IMG/VR virus record: IMGVR_UViG_3300013100_000017
Coordinates: 1-40,419 of that record
Origin: a virus
DNA length: 40,419 bases
Reading direction: 5' to 3' (one strand)
How positions within the stretch are numbered: the stretch's first letter is position 1; each line of letters starts with the position of its first letter. The notes under the pieces were generated by a model. The model made no database searches. It saw nothing but the letters and a program-made list of their open reading frames with translations, and was not told the DNA's origin. Made by a program: the position numbers and the translations under genes. Shown in pieces: positions 5,732 through 12,338 of this stretch.

Positions 5732-5886
5732 CCCCGGATCCACTCGACCAGGCACACCAGCGGGCAGCCCGCGAACTGGACCAGCAGCGCCGCACCGACC
5801 CCAACCCGTTCGCCTGCCACGACTCATGCGGGTGCAAGGATGACGACGCAATCACCACACCCCTCGGACCCGAAGACCGCGAATAA
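5728..5886 (+). CDS. Last small gene of the early operon
   Basis: This 52-aa hydrophilic protein has an N-terminal helix (LDQAHQRAARELDQQRR), a FACHDSCGCKDDD stretch with three Cys and one His that could hold a metal, and an acidic tail. It is unrecognised. It starts within the previous stop and ends 14 bp before the next CTACTAC-box promoter. Confidence 0.55.
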   Translation: MTPDPLDQAHQRAARELDQQRRTDPNPFACHDSCGCKDDDAITTPLGPEDRE

Positions 5887-5900
5887 CCTTGCCCACCAAT

Positions 5901-5933
5901 CTACTACCGACTACTACTAGAACGGGGTAGAAT
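5901..5933 (+). promoter_or_regulatory. CTACTAC-box promoter for the recombination module
   Basis: Box A CTACTAC (5901-5907) and box B CTACTACTAG (5911-5920) start 10 bp apart, then AACGGGG and the -10 TAGAAT at 5928-5933. The boxes cover the place of the -35 element, and no TTGACA-like hexamer is present. Spacing is identical to 12900-12932 and 14755-14787. Confidence 0.68.
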
Positions 5934-5957
5934 TGAACCCTACGAAAGAAGGCAATT

Positions 5958-6779
5958 TTGAAGCCTGGAATCTACGACGGCATCAGCAACGCCGCCTACC
6001 ACGCAGACCCGGCACTCGGCAGTACGTCGTTGAAGACGCTCGCAACGAAAACGCCGGCGCACTACCAGCACGACCTGACCCACCCGAAGTTCTCCGACGC
6101 CTTCACCCTCGGAACCGCGGCGCACTCGCTCATCCTTGAAGGTGACTCCTCCGGGATCGCAATCGTTGAGGCCGACAACTGGCTCACCAAGGATGCTAAG
6201 GCCGCAAAGGCATCTGCACTCGATGATGGTAAGCAGCCGCTCCTGACCAAGGAGGTTGCGCAGGTCTATGCCATGTATGAATCAGTCATGGCGCACCAGG
6301 TCGCACGGGGACTGTTCACGAACCACAAGGCTGAGCAGTCCGTGTTCTGGGATGAGGAAGGCACGATGCTGAAGTGCCGCCCCGACGCCTGGAAGCCTGG
6401 CCTTCTGATCGACTTGAAAACGACCCGCAGCGCCGACCCCAACGAGTTCGGCAAAACCGCCCACGAATACGGCTACCACCAGTCAGCCGCGCACTACATC
6501 GACGGCGTCAAAGCAGCGACCGGCGAAGAGCTGCCCTTCCACTTCGTACTCGTTGAAAAAACCGAGCCCTACCTTGTGTCCGTGGTCGAGCTCGACATCG
6601 AAGCCATCAACATCGGACGGCAGCTCAACGACCGCGCCAAACGCATCTACCGCGAATGCGTTGCAACCAACACCTGGCCCGGCTACCCCAACGCCGACCT
6701 CATCAGCCTCCCCATGTGGGCCATCTACCAAGCCGAAGAACTCCTCGGCATCAACAACGACATCGAAATGAGCATCTGA
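5958..6779 (+). CDS. PD-(D/E)XK exonuclease, RecE/Cas4-like
   Basis: This 273-aa protein is a phage exonuclease of the RecE C-terminal (DUF3799) type. Such enzymes resect double-stranded DNA ends to prepare 3' tails for annealing. Visible motifs are GTAAHSLILEG (52-62), CRPDAW with Asp143, LLIDLKTT with Asp152 and Lys154, and the YHQSAAHY motif (173-180). The start is TTG at 5958, with GAAAGAAGG just upstream and no better codon nearby. It is the first gene behind the promoter at 5901. No recognisable RecT or Erf annealase follows; the next gene may take that place. The nuclease assignment is firm and the pathway is inference. Confidence 0.85.
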   Translation: MKPGIYDGISNAAYHADPALGSTSLKTLATKTPAHYQHDLTHPKFSDAFTLGTAAHSLILEGDSSGIAIVEADNWLTKDAKAAKASALDDGKQPLLTKEVAQVYAMYESVMAHQVARGLFTNHKAEQSVFWDEEGTMLKCRPDAWKPGLLIDLKTTRSADPNEFGKTAHEYGYHQSAAHYIDGVKAATGEELPFHFVLVEKTEPYLVSVVELDIEAINIGRQLNDRAKRIYRECVATNTWPGYPNADLISLPMWAIYQAEELLGINNDIEMSI

Positions 6780-7333
6780 TGGACCTTACCCAAAGCATCG
6801 CACCGAAATCCGACCAGTTGAACGCTGACGATCTGATGGCTGGCCCGGTGACTGTGACCATTGCTGAGGTCGCTAAGGGTAGCCCCGAGCAGCCCGTCGA
6901 TGTCCGCCTGGTGGAGTTCCCCGGACGCGCCTACCGGCCGTCGAAGAGCATGCGCCGCGTCATGGTGTCCGCGTGGGGTGCTGAAGCAGGCACGTACGGT
7001 GGGCGGCGACTGACCCTCGTGCGCAACCCGGAAATCACGTTCGGGCGCGAAAAGGTTGGCGGCATTGAGATCTCGCACCTGTCCAACATCGACAAGCCGC
7101 ACACCGTCGCACTCACCGCAACCCGCGGCAAACGTCGCAGCTTCACCGTCCAGCCACTCGCCGCCGCTGCACCGGCCCGCGACTGGGTATCCGAAGCGTA
7201 CGCAACGGAAGGCGACGTTGACCTGCTGCGCGCCCTCTACAAGGCCGCGCAGAACGCCGGCGCACCCAAGAAGGTGCTCGAAGCAATCCACGCACTCGCA
7301 ACGGGCCAGGCCGATGCACCGCCCGCCGCTTAG
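6779..7333 (+). CDS. Conserved phage recombination-module protein
   Basis: This 184-aa protein belongs to a phage family often found beside RecE-type nucleases. Signs are a FPGRAYRPSKSMRRVMVSAWG stretch split by a positively charged turn, then YGGRRLTLVRNPEITFG, then VGGIEISHLSNID and a LTATRGKRRSFTV strand. Together these suggest a compact beta-rich (OB-like) domain over residues 20-135, followed by a helical tail with AYATEGDVDLLRALYKAA. A DNA-binding or annealing-helper role is an inference. The ATG overlaps the exonuclease stop by one base, so the two are co-translated. Confidence 0.7.
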   Translation: MDLTQSIAPKSDQLNADDLMAGPVTVTIAEVAKGSPEQPVDVRLVEFPGRAYRPSKSMRRVMVSAWGAEAGTYGGRRLTLVRNPEITFGREKVGGIEISHLSNIDKPHTVALTATRGKRRSFTVQPLAAAAPARDWVSEAYATEGDVDLLRALYKAAQNAGAPKKVLEAIHALATGQADAPPAA

Positions 7334-7487
7334 CCGCTGTCGATGCGGAAAGCTCGCTTGCCCCTCACTTGACGCGGCCCGCGCAATCCGCGCCCAAATC
7401 TGGGCAGAACGCGGCGGCTCGCTCGACGTGCGCTACTACCCCCACGGATCCTGCTGGCACTGGACCCGAATGACCGAACCAATCTAA
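7314..7487 (+). CDS. Small Cys-rich phage protein
   Basis: This 57-aa protein overlaps the previous gene by 20 nt. It contains CRCGKLACPS (Cys-X-Cys...Cys) and ends DVRYYPHGSCWHWTR, a pattern I know from short actinophage proteins without an assigned function. The Cys and His residues could hold zinc. Its frame differs from both neighbours. Confidence 0.55.
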   Translation: MHRPPLSRCRCGKLACPSLDAARAIRAQIWAERGGSLDVRYYPHGSCWHWTRMTEPI

Positions 7488-7494
7488 GGAACCA

Positions 7495-7755
7495 ATGCGA
7501 ACCGTAACCGTCTATTCCAAACCGGCCTGCGTCCAATGTGACGCAACGAAACGGTGGCTGAAGAAACACGACATCCCCTACACCCTGATAGACATCACCA
7601 AATCACCCAAGGACGCCGAAGCAATCAAAGCACTCGGCTTCCAACAGGCCCCCGTCGTGATCGTCTCAACAGGCGACCCAGAAACCGACCTCATGTGGTC
7701 CGGCTTCAACACCGAAAACCTCACCAAATACACCCACTCAACAAAGGCGGCATAA
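7495..7755 (+). CDS. nrdH: NrdH-like glutaredoxin
   Basis: This 86-aa redoxin of the NrdH group donates electrons to class Ib ribonucleotide reductase, supplying deoxynucleotides for phage replication. The active site CVQC is at residues 12-15. The rest follows the thioredoxin fold, with KKHDIPYTLIDI as the second strand, FQQAPVV carrying the cis-Pro, and a SGFNTENL helix at the end. No reductase is encoded, so it would work with the host enzyme. The ATG has AAGGA upstream. A frameshifted small gene follows in the same frame. Confidence 0.88.
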   Translation: MRTVTVYSKPACVQCDATKRWLKKHDIPYTLIDITKSPKDAEAIKALGFQQAPVVIVSTGDPETDLMWSGFNTENLTKYTHSTKAA

Positions 7756-7757
7756 GC

Positions 7758-7947
7758 ATGGCAGGCACGGCCACAGTCATCGTTGAACTTGTTCGACGGG
7801 ACATCCGTAAAGCGTGAGATCGCATGGACTGGCGGCAACCCAGGCCTTGACGCATGGGAGTTTGAAGGCGCGGCAGAAGTCGCAACCAAGCAGGTTCGGG
7901 CAGCAATCGGCGCCATCTTCGGCGACAACAATAAAGGACAGAAATAA
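7758..7947 (+). CDS. Small gene with apparent +1 frameshift
   Basis: From ATG 7758 (AAAGGCGG upstream) the first 11 codons read MAGTATVIVEL, then this frame continues only to a TGA at 7815-7817. The +1 frame continues smoothly as FDGTSVKREIAWTGGNPG, DAWEFEGAAEVATKQV and further to TAA 7945-7947, with no stops and sensible codons. A joined product would be about 62 aa. Alternatives are a TTG start at 7783 (LNLFDGTS), which has no ribosome-binding site, a programmed shift, or a one-base mutation. The second part looks coding because it fills the gap between nrdH and ssb exactly. Confidence 0.5.
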
Positions 7948-7948
7948 C

Positions 7949-8407
7949 ATGGCAGACATTACCCTTACCGGCAACCTCGGTTCCGATTCTGAGCTGACTT
8001 TCACCCCGAACGGCAAGGCAAAGCTGGAGTTCAGCGTCGGCGACACCCCGCGACGCCTCAACCAGCAGACCAACCAGTGGGAAGACGCCGGCGAAACAAC
8101 CTGGTGGCGCGTCACCGAATGGGAGCAGAAAGCCGAAGCGTTGGCCGAGCACCTGCTGAAGGGCACAAAGGTTCTCATCACCGGAACCGCCGCCGTCCGC
8201 ACCTGCGAAAAGAAGGACGGCACCAAGGGCTTCTCCGCGGAAATCAAGCCCAAGACCATCGCCATCGTCCCCCGCGCCAACCGTGGACCGGCAGCATCTG
8301 GCGGAAACGGCGCCGCGCAAGGCAACTGGGGCGGCAACCAGGCCACAACCGGCAACAACTCGCCGGGCCAGTGGAGCAACGGCAACCTCACCGACCCGCC
8401 CTTCTGA
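7949..8407 (+). CDS. ssb: Single-stranded DNA-binding protein
   Basis: This 152-aa SSB protects single-stranded DNA and recruits repair and replication proteins. The OB fold spans residues 1-110: ITLTGNLGSDSELTFTPNG, then KLEFSVGD, a WWRVTEW strand, and AEHLLKGTKVLITGTAAVR. A Gly/Asn/Gln-rich linker follows. The C-terminal tip ends LTDPPF, close to the usual acidic tip (DDDIPF) that binds partner proteins, but with fewer acidic residues. The ATG lies two bases after the stop of the preceding small gene. It belongs to the 5958 transcription unit. Confidence 0.92.
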   Translation: MADITLTGNLGSDSELTFTPNGKAKLEFSVGDTPRRLNQQTNQWEDAGETTWWRVTEWEQKAEALAEHLLKGTKVLITGTAAVRTCEKKDGTKGFSAEIKPKTIAIVPRANRGPAASGGNGAAQGNWGGNQATTGNNSPGQWSNGNLTDPPF

Positions 8408-8421
8408 GAGGAGAAGTAGCT

Positions 8422-8574
8422 ATGAAGGAAGTAACCATCACCGGCGAGTGGCGCAGTACGCATGTCGTTGAAGTACCTGACGACTTCGTTACCCCCGACA
8501 CCCTCAGCGAGTTCCCGGACGACGTGCTCGAAGAACTGAACACAAACAACGCAGAGCTCATCGACTGGTACTAA
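8422..8574 (+). CDS. Small acidic protein after ssb
   Basis: This 50-aa, very acidic protein (MKEVTITGEWRSTHVVEVPDD, then DVLEELNTNNAELIDWY) follows ssb with the strong ribosome-binding site GAGAGGAG. It is unrecognised. Small acidic partners of SSB exist in phages, but no evidence here goes beyond adjacency. A hairpin terminator follows directly. Confidence 0.65.
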   Translation: MKEVTITGEWRSTHVVEVPDDFVTPDTLSEFPDDVLEELNTNNAELIDWY

Positions 8575-8584
8575 CCAACCCCCA

Positions 8585-8614
8585 GCATGGCGGGGCTTCC
8601 GAGCCCCGCCATGC
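8585..8614 (+). terminator. Strong hairpin, probable terminator
   Basis: GCATGGCGGGGCT (8585-8597) and AGCCCCGCCATGC (8602-8614) form a perfect 13-bp stem with a TCCG tetraloop. No T-run follows, so termination may be partial or Rho-assisted. It ends the unit started at 5901 and precedes the next CTACTAG box. Confidence 0.7.
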
Positions 8615-8622
8615 CCACCCAC

Positions 8623-8642
8623 CTACCACCAACTACTAGTAG
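8623..8642. promoter_or_regulatory. Operator pair CTACCAC / CTACTAGTAG
   Basis: Box A CTACCAC (8623-8629) and the perfect palindrome CTACTAGTAG (8633-8642) show the 10-bp period seen at the other promoters. The downstream GGGGTAGAAT element is missing (AAAAGATGC instead), so this may be a bare operator or a diverged promoter. Confidence 0.55.
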
Positions 8643-8656
8643 AAAAGATGCAAACC

Positions 8657-8803
8657 ATGAGCCCGTTTCATCTATCGGTTGCGGAGAACATGGCGGCGTT
8701 CAGACGCTGGCATGAGACGGCGCACACCCTCACCACCTGGGAAGCCTGCCCGCACAGCCCGTGCGACCACATGGACGCCGAATTCAGGCGGTGCTGGCGG
8801 TGA
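8657..8803 (+). CDS. Small Cys/His phage protein
   Basis: This short gene encodes 48 aa, or 51 aa from ATG 8648. It has a Trp- and Cys-containing C-terminus, WEACPHSPCDHMDAEFRRCW, in which Cys, Cys, His and Cys could form a small zinc knuckle. ATG 8657 is preferred because AGAAAAG then lies 9 nt upstream. The stop overlaps the next GTG start, so the two are coupled. The function is unknown. Confidence 0.55.
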   Translation: MSPFHLSVAENMAAFRRWHETAHTLTTWEACPHSPCDHMDAEFRRCWR

Positions 8804-9117
8804 GTCCCTACAACTACGGCGAAACACGCGCCGCAAAAGAAGCCCGAGAAGCCGAAGAACGAGCACGCGAACGCCTCGCCGAACTCCGCCGCATCGAAGC
8901 CGAACTCGAAGCACGCATCGAACACCGCAACAACCTCATCCGCAAAGTACCAAAAATCCGCACCTACGCACCCACGCCCGAACAAATCCGGGCATGGGAA
9001 CAACGAGCCGCCGACCTGCCCGAACCGAGATGGGGCGGACAACACAACCTCTACCTCGCATCCCTCGAAGCAGCCACCTGGGACCAATCGCACCGACGCA
9101 AAGGAAAAGCCGCATGA
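8800..9117 (+). CDS. Coiled-coil phage protein
   Basis: This 105-aa protein has a long charged helix over residues 8-55 (AAKEAREAEERARERLAELR and on to EARIEHRNNLIRKV), a likely coiled coil, and a C-terminal part containing TPEQIRAWEQRAADLPEPRW. The GTG start overlaps the previous stop and its own stop overlaps the methyltransferase ATG. It may be a structural or regulatory partner of its neighbours; the function is unknown. Confidence 0.6.
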   Translation: MSPYNYGETRAAKEAREAEERARERLAELRRIEAELEARIEHRNNLIRKVPKIRTYAPTPEQIRAWEQRAADLPEPRWGGQHNLYLASLEAATWDQSHRRKGKAA

Positions 9118-9941
9118 GCATCAAGTACTTCAGCATGTTCTCCGGAATCGGCGGCTTCGAACTCGGCATCGAACAAGCAGCCAAGGGGCTCGGCATCACG
9201 ACAGAGTGCGTCGGATACTCCGAAATTGATAAGCACGCCATCGCAACCTACGAGGAGCACTTCAACCATGACAACTACGGCGACGCCACCACAATCAAAG
9301 CCGATACCCTTCCAGAGTTCGATCTTCTCGTTGGTGGATTTCCCTGCCAGGCATTCAGCATCGCCGGCAAACGCCTCGGATTTGATGAAACTCGCGGCAC
9401 CCTGTTCTTCGACATTGCCCGCATCATCCGAGCACGAGAGCCACGCTACTTCATCCTCGAAAACGTCAAAGGGCTCGTCAGCCACAACAACGGGCAAACT
9501 CTCCGAACCATCCTCCGGACCCTTGATGAGCTGGGGTATGACGTCCAGTACAAGGTACTCAACTCAAAGGACTACGGCGTCCCCCAGAACCGAGAACGCA
9601 TCTACCTTGTGGGAAATCTTGGAGGAACACCCCGACCCGAAGTATTTTCTCCCACCGGATCGAGCAACCCGCATTCAACAGTCGGCCTCACAACAGAAAC
9701 CGCAGTTGCTCGAACACTCACCGCGGGTGGCAACTCCGGCGGAAACCACAGCGGCATGACGATCCTCCGCACGCCACAAGGCGACCGGCGCCTCACCCCA
9801 GTCGAGTGGGAGCGCCTTCAGGGCTTCCCGGACCGGTGGACCATCGGTAGCGACACCCAGCGATACAAGCAGTGCGGCAACGCTGTCACCGTCAACGTTG
9901 TCCGCGACGTAGCGACCCGACTTCTGGCTGGTGCCGCATGA
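9114..9941 (+). CDS. DNA (cytosine-5) methyltransferase
   Basis: This 275-aa enzyme transfers methyl from S-adenosylmethionine to C5 of cytosine. All key motifs are visible: I FSMFSGIGGFELG (6-18), IV GGFPCQAFS with catalytic Cys78, VI ENV (116-118), VIII QNRERIYLVG (158-167), a short target-recognition region (about 170-222), IX RRLTPVEWERLQGFP (225-239) and X GNAVTVNV (255-262). No restriction enzyme is next to it, so it is an orphan methylase that may shield phage DNA from host restriction. The short recognition domain suggests a short target. Overlaps place it in an operon with replication genes. Confidence 0.95.
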   Translation: MSIKYFSMFSGIGGFELGIEQAAKGLGITTECVGYSEIDKHAIATYEEHFNHDNYGDATTIKADTLPEFDLLVGGFPCQAFSIAGKRLGFDETRGTLFFDIARIIRAREPRYFILENVKGLVSHNNGQTLRTILRTLDELGYDVQYKVLNSKDYGVPQNRERIYLVGNLGGTPRPEVFSPTGSSNPHSTVGLTTETAVARTLTAGGNSGGNHSGMTILRTPQGDRRLTPVEWERLQGFPDRWTIGSDTQRYKQCGNAVTVNVVRDVATRLLAGAA

Positions 9942-10204
9942 CCCGCGAGGCGCTCCTGGTGCGCCAACAAGCCCGGCAAGCCGCTGACGCCGCACGGAAA
10001 GCCGAACTCGCCGAACCCCCAATGAACATCACGGAACTGGTCGCCGAGATTGAGCACATGCTCCGGCTCAACCAGGGCCGCGGAACCATCGTCCACCAAC
10101 TCGGCTACACAGGCCGCGAAACCAGCCTCGAACGACGCCTACAACGCGCACACCGCGGCGACCTCATCCAAGCACTACTCCGAGACGACAAGGCGACAGC
10201 ATAA
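9938..10204 (+). CDS. Small HTH-like actinophage protein
   Basis: This 88-aa protein has a charged N-terminal helix (LLVRQQARQAADAARKAEL) and a second domain, NITELVAEIEHMLRLNQG, then VHQLGYTGRETSLERRLQR and DLIQALL. The second part matches a common actinophage pattern (ELVEDVEWLL...GYS..SLERRL.R) that resembles a helix-turn-helix. Its role may be transcriptional. It starts in the methyltransferase stop and ends directly before the initiator ATG. Confidence 0.65.
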   Translation: MTREALLVRQQARQAADAARKAELAEPPMNITELVAEIEHMLRLNQGRGTIVHQLGYTGRETSLERRLQRAHRGDLIQALLRDDKATA

Positions 10205-10972
10205 ATGGCCTGGTTCAAAATTGACGACGGGTTCACAAACTCAAAGCCTGTACTCCGACTCCAAAGGCGTGTGAGATCTTCCGCAATCGGTTTGTGGACA
10301 CTCGCCGGCGCATGGTCCGCAAAGGAAATGACTGACGGGTTCGTTCCCGACTACGTCATTGAGGAGCTGGCATCGACCCCGGCAATCGCCGCTCACCTGG
10401 TGAAGTGCGGGCTGTGGGATGAGGCCGAAGAAGGCTGGCAATTCAAGGGATGGGACAAGTATCAGCCCACCCGCGAGCAGATCATGGAGGCCCGCGACCG
10501 TGAGACTGAGCGTAAGCGGAAGTACAGGGAGTCCCTGCGGCGTCCCGGTGGGACAAGTGAGGGACGGACGGAGGGACACCAGCGGGAGTCCGGACACCCC
10601 GACCCGACCCGACCCGACCCGACCCGATCCAAGATAAAAGAAGAAGCTAACGCTTCTTCTGAGCCCCGCAAGCGGGCCACACGAATCGCAGAAGATTTCC
10701 AGGTAACTCCAGAGATGAAGCTCTGGGCAGCCACCAAAGCCCCGAACGCCGATCTCCACACCGAGACTGAGAAGTTCATCAACTACTGGGTGGCGAAGTC
10801 GGGCAAGGACGCAACAAAGCTGGACTGGGCGGCGACGTGGCGGAACTGGATCCTCAACGCCAAATCATCGCAGCCGGCACGCATGGACCACAGCGCCCGA
10901 GGACTTGCTAAGGGCATGGCGATGCTCCGGGATTACGACGCACGAACCGCACCTTTCGAATTGGAGGCATGA
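10205..10972 (+). CDS. Phage replication initiator (DnaD-like)
   Basis: This 255-aa protein starts MAWFKIDDGFTNSKPVL, the typical opening of phage replication proteins with an N-terminal winged helix (residues 1-90, with WKGWDKYQ-like FKGWDKYQPTREQIMEAR). A flexible linker contains PDPTRPDPTR, encoded by a GACCC tandem repeat. The C-terminal domain (150-225: FQVTPEMKLWAATKAPNAD, then FINYWVAKSG and WAATWRNWILNA) is DnaD/DnaT-like and probably binds single-stranded DNA or the helicase loader. The ATG follows the previous stop directly. The next gene is a helicase-loader-like protein, and no helicase or primase is encoded, so host DnaB is presumably recruited. Confidence 0.8.
   Translation: MAWFKIDDGFTNSKPVLRLQRRVRSSAIGLWTLAGAWSAKEMTDGFVPDYVIEELASTPAIAAHLVKCGLWDEAEEGWQFKGWDKYQPTREQIMEARDRETERKRKYRESLRRPGGTSEGRTEGHQRESGHPDPTRPDPTRSKIKEEANASSEPRKRATRIAEDFQVTPEMKLWAATKAPNADLHTETEKFINYWVAKSGKDATKLDWAATWRNWILNAKSSQPARMDHSARGLAKGMAMLRDYDARTAPFELEA
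10601..10625 (+). repeat. GACCC tandem repeat, possible replication origin
   Basis: Five exact copies of the 5-bp unit GACCC stand in tandem, flanked by degenerate units (ACCCC at 10596 and GATCC at 10626). They encode the DPTRPDPTR linker of the initiator. Iterons inside initiator genes often form the phage origin; an unstructured protein linker is the alternative reading. Confidence 0.6.
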
Positions 10973-10975
10973 CAG

Positions 10976-11350
10976 ATGGACCACAAGCAGACGATCGCGA
11001 TGCTGACCTGGATCAACCAGGTTGACCCCCGCGTGATGCTCAACGAGGCTGCCGCGGAGACGTGGGCGTATTCGATGCGGAACGTCGCACCGGATGTTGC
11101 TAAGCAGGCGGTGTTGGAGCATTACAAAGCGAACGAGAACATCGCCGCTTCTCCTGCCGCGATCAGCAAGCGTGCGGCGAACATCCGGACGAGTCGTGAC
11201 GCGAAAGTCTCGGCTATCGAGGCAGCCCCGGCCCCGGCGAAGCACCCGATGTCGTGGCGGGCTCGTAACCCGGAGGAGTGGGACAGGTTGTTTGAACTGG
11301 GCAGGCAGGAACGCAGGGACGACCTTCAGCGGCGCGGGATTAGCGCATGA
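10976..11350 (+). CDS. Helicase-loader-like protein
   Basis: This 124-aa, mostly helical protein (TIAMLTWINQVDPRVMLNEA, then WAYSMRNVAPDVAKQAVLEHY) resembles the small replicative helicase loader/inhibitor proteins that follow initiator genes in actinophages. It would deliver host DnaB to the origin. The C-terminal third is charged (RNPEEWDRLFELGRQERRDD). It begins 4 bp after the initiator stop and overlaps the next gene by four bases. The family match is from memory of the pattern, so moderate confidence. Confidence 0.65.
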   Translation: MDHKQTIAMLTWINQVDPRVMLNEAAAETWAYSMRNVAPDVAKQAVLEHYKANENIAASPAAISKRAANIRTSRDAKVSAIEAAPAPAKHPMSWRARNPEEWDRLFELGRQERRDDLQRRGISA

Positions 11351-11922
11351 TCTACCCGGAGACGCAAGACGAGTGCTGGAAGTGGCGTGGAACTCCCGAG
11401 CACTACCAGGAGCAGGCTGCTATCGCGGCCATCGAAGCCGGCGTAACCATCATGCCGTGGTGCTGGATCGAAGCCGGCTGCGGAACAGAGCTTTGCATGG
11501 AGCCAAGGCATCTTCTGGTTCATGCGCCAGAACGACTCGAATACCCGAACCGGATTTGCATCTACTGTGGTCGCGGCGGGTTCACGCGGGATCACCTGAT
11601 GCCGGTGCGCGTGACTGGTGATGCGGCCCGCAAGCACGTTCTGACCGTCCCGGCATGCGGTGAATGCAACAGCATCATCAGCGACAAGCCGGTTAGCTCG
11701 ATCACTGGGCGGCGGGCCATCGCAAAAGCTGGACTTCGCAAGAAGTACAAGCGGATCTTGCGGGCTCATGAATACTCGGATGAAGAGATTGAAGAGTTCG
11801 GGCCAGGATTGAGGCCGACAATCCTGCGGGCGCGAGCCGAGAAGGCCGACGTTCAGGAGCGCTTGGATTTCGCAAAGGATCACGCCTACGACCTGCGCTA
11901 CTTGGGCCCGCTCTGGAATTGA
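11347..11922 (+). CDS. HNH endonuclease, replication-module type
   Basis: This 191-aa protein has a central CIYCGRGGFTRDHLMPV and VPACGECNSIISD, which form a zinc-supported HNH/treble-clef nuclease site at about residues 75-120. The N-terminus (MIYPETQDECWKWRGTPEHYQ) resembles the first part of HNH_3 proteins. A long helical tail follows. Unlike the mobile HNH genes here it has no structured leader and is coupled by ATGA to the loader gene, so it is a resident of the replication operon. A role in processing branched DNA is possible but not shown. Confidence 0.82.
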   Translation: MIYPETQDECWKWRGTPEHYQEQAAIAAIEAGVTIMPWCWIEAGCGTELCMEPRHLLVHAPERLEYPNRICIYCGRGGFTRDHLMPVRVTGDAARKHVLTVPACGECNSIISDKPVSSITGRRAIAKAGLRKKYKRILRAHEYSDEEIEEFGPGLRPTILRARAEKADVQERLDFAKDHAYDLRYLGPLWN

Positions 11923-11967
11923 TGACCCTTACGCGCTCGGACTCATCACACCACTGGAGGATGCCGC

Positions 11968-12330
11968 ATGACCGCATATCACCGCCAGAAGGGTTCGACG
12001 TTCGAGCGCATGATCGCCGACTACCTAAAGTCGCAGGGGTTCCCGTTCGCGGATCGTCGGGTGAAGTCAGGAGCCAAGTACCGCGGCGATATCGGCGGCA
12101 TTGGCATCCACGAGCAGCGGCTTGTGCTTGAAGCCAAAAATACAGCCAGGATCAACCTCGGCGTCTGGGCTTCAGAGGTGGAAGTCGAGCGAGTGAATGA
12201 CTCGGCTCTAGCTGGCGTAATTCTGCACAAACGTCACGGCAAAGGTAAAGCAGAGGACCAATGGGTAACGATGACATTGCGCGACTTTACTGCCATTTTG
12301 ACGGGGAAAAGGCCGGAAGATGTGGGATAA
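11968..12330 (+). CDS. Holliday-junction-resolvase-like PD-(D/E)XK nuclease
   Basis: This 120-aa nuclease has the archaeal-Hjc/phage resolvase pattern: GSTFERMIADYL with Glu13, RRVKSGAKYRGDIGG with Asp41, and LVLEAKN with Glu55 and Lys57 as the catalytic ExK. A W-E-x-E helix (NLGVWASEVEVERVN) and an ILHKRHGKGKAEDQW strand follow. It probably cuts branched recombination or replication intermediates before packaging. GGAGG at 11956 supports the ATG at 11968. It is the last gene before the mobile HNH insertion. Confidence 0.82.
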   Translation: MTAYHRQKGSTFERMIADYLKSQGFPFADRRVKSGAKYRGDIGGIGIHEQRLVLEAKNTARINLGVWASEVEVERVNDSALAGVILHKRHGKGKAEDQWVTMTLRDFTAILTGKRPEDVG

Positions 12331-12338
12331 TAGAAACA

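Noticed and set aside
8633-8655. Full box promoter at 8623-8650
   Set aside because: The boxes are good but the -10 position holds GCAAAC in place of TAGAAT, so I call it only an operator pair.
10596-10630. CRISPR-like repeat
   Set aside because: The units are 5 bp and directly adjacent without spacers, inside a coding gene. No CRISPR array is seen anywhere in the window.
11922-12131. Reading frame between the HNH gene and the resolvase
   Set aside because: It overlaps most of the first part of the resolvase in another frame and gives an Arg/His-rich product without pattern.
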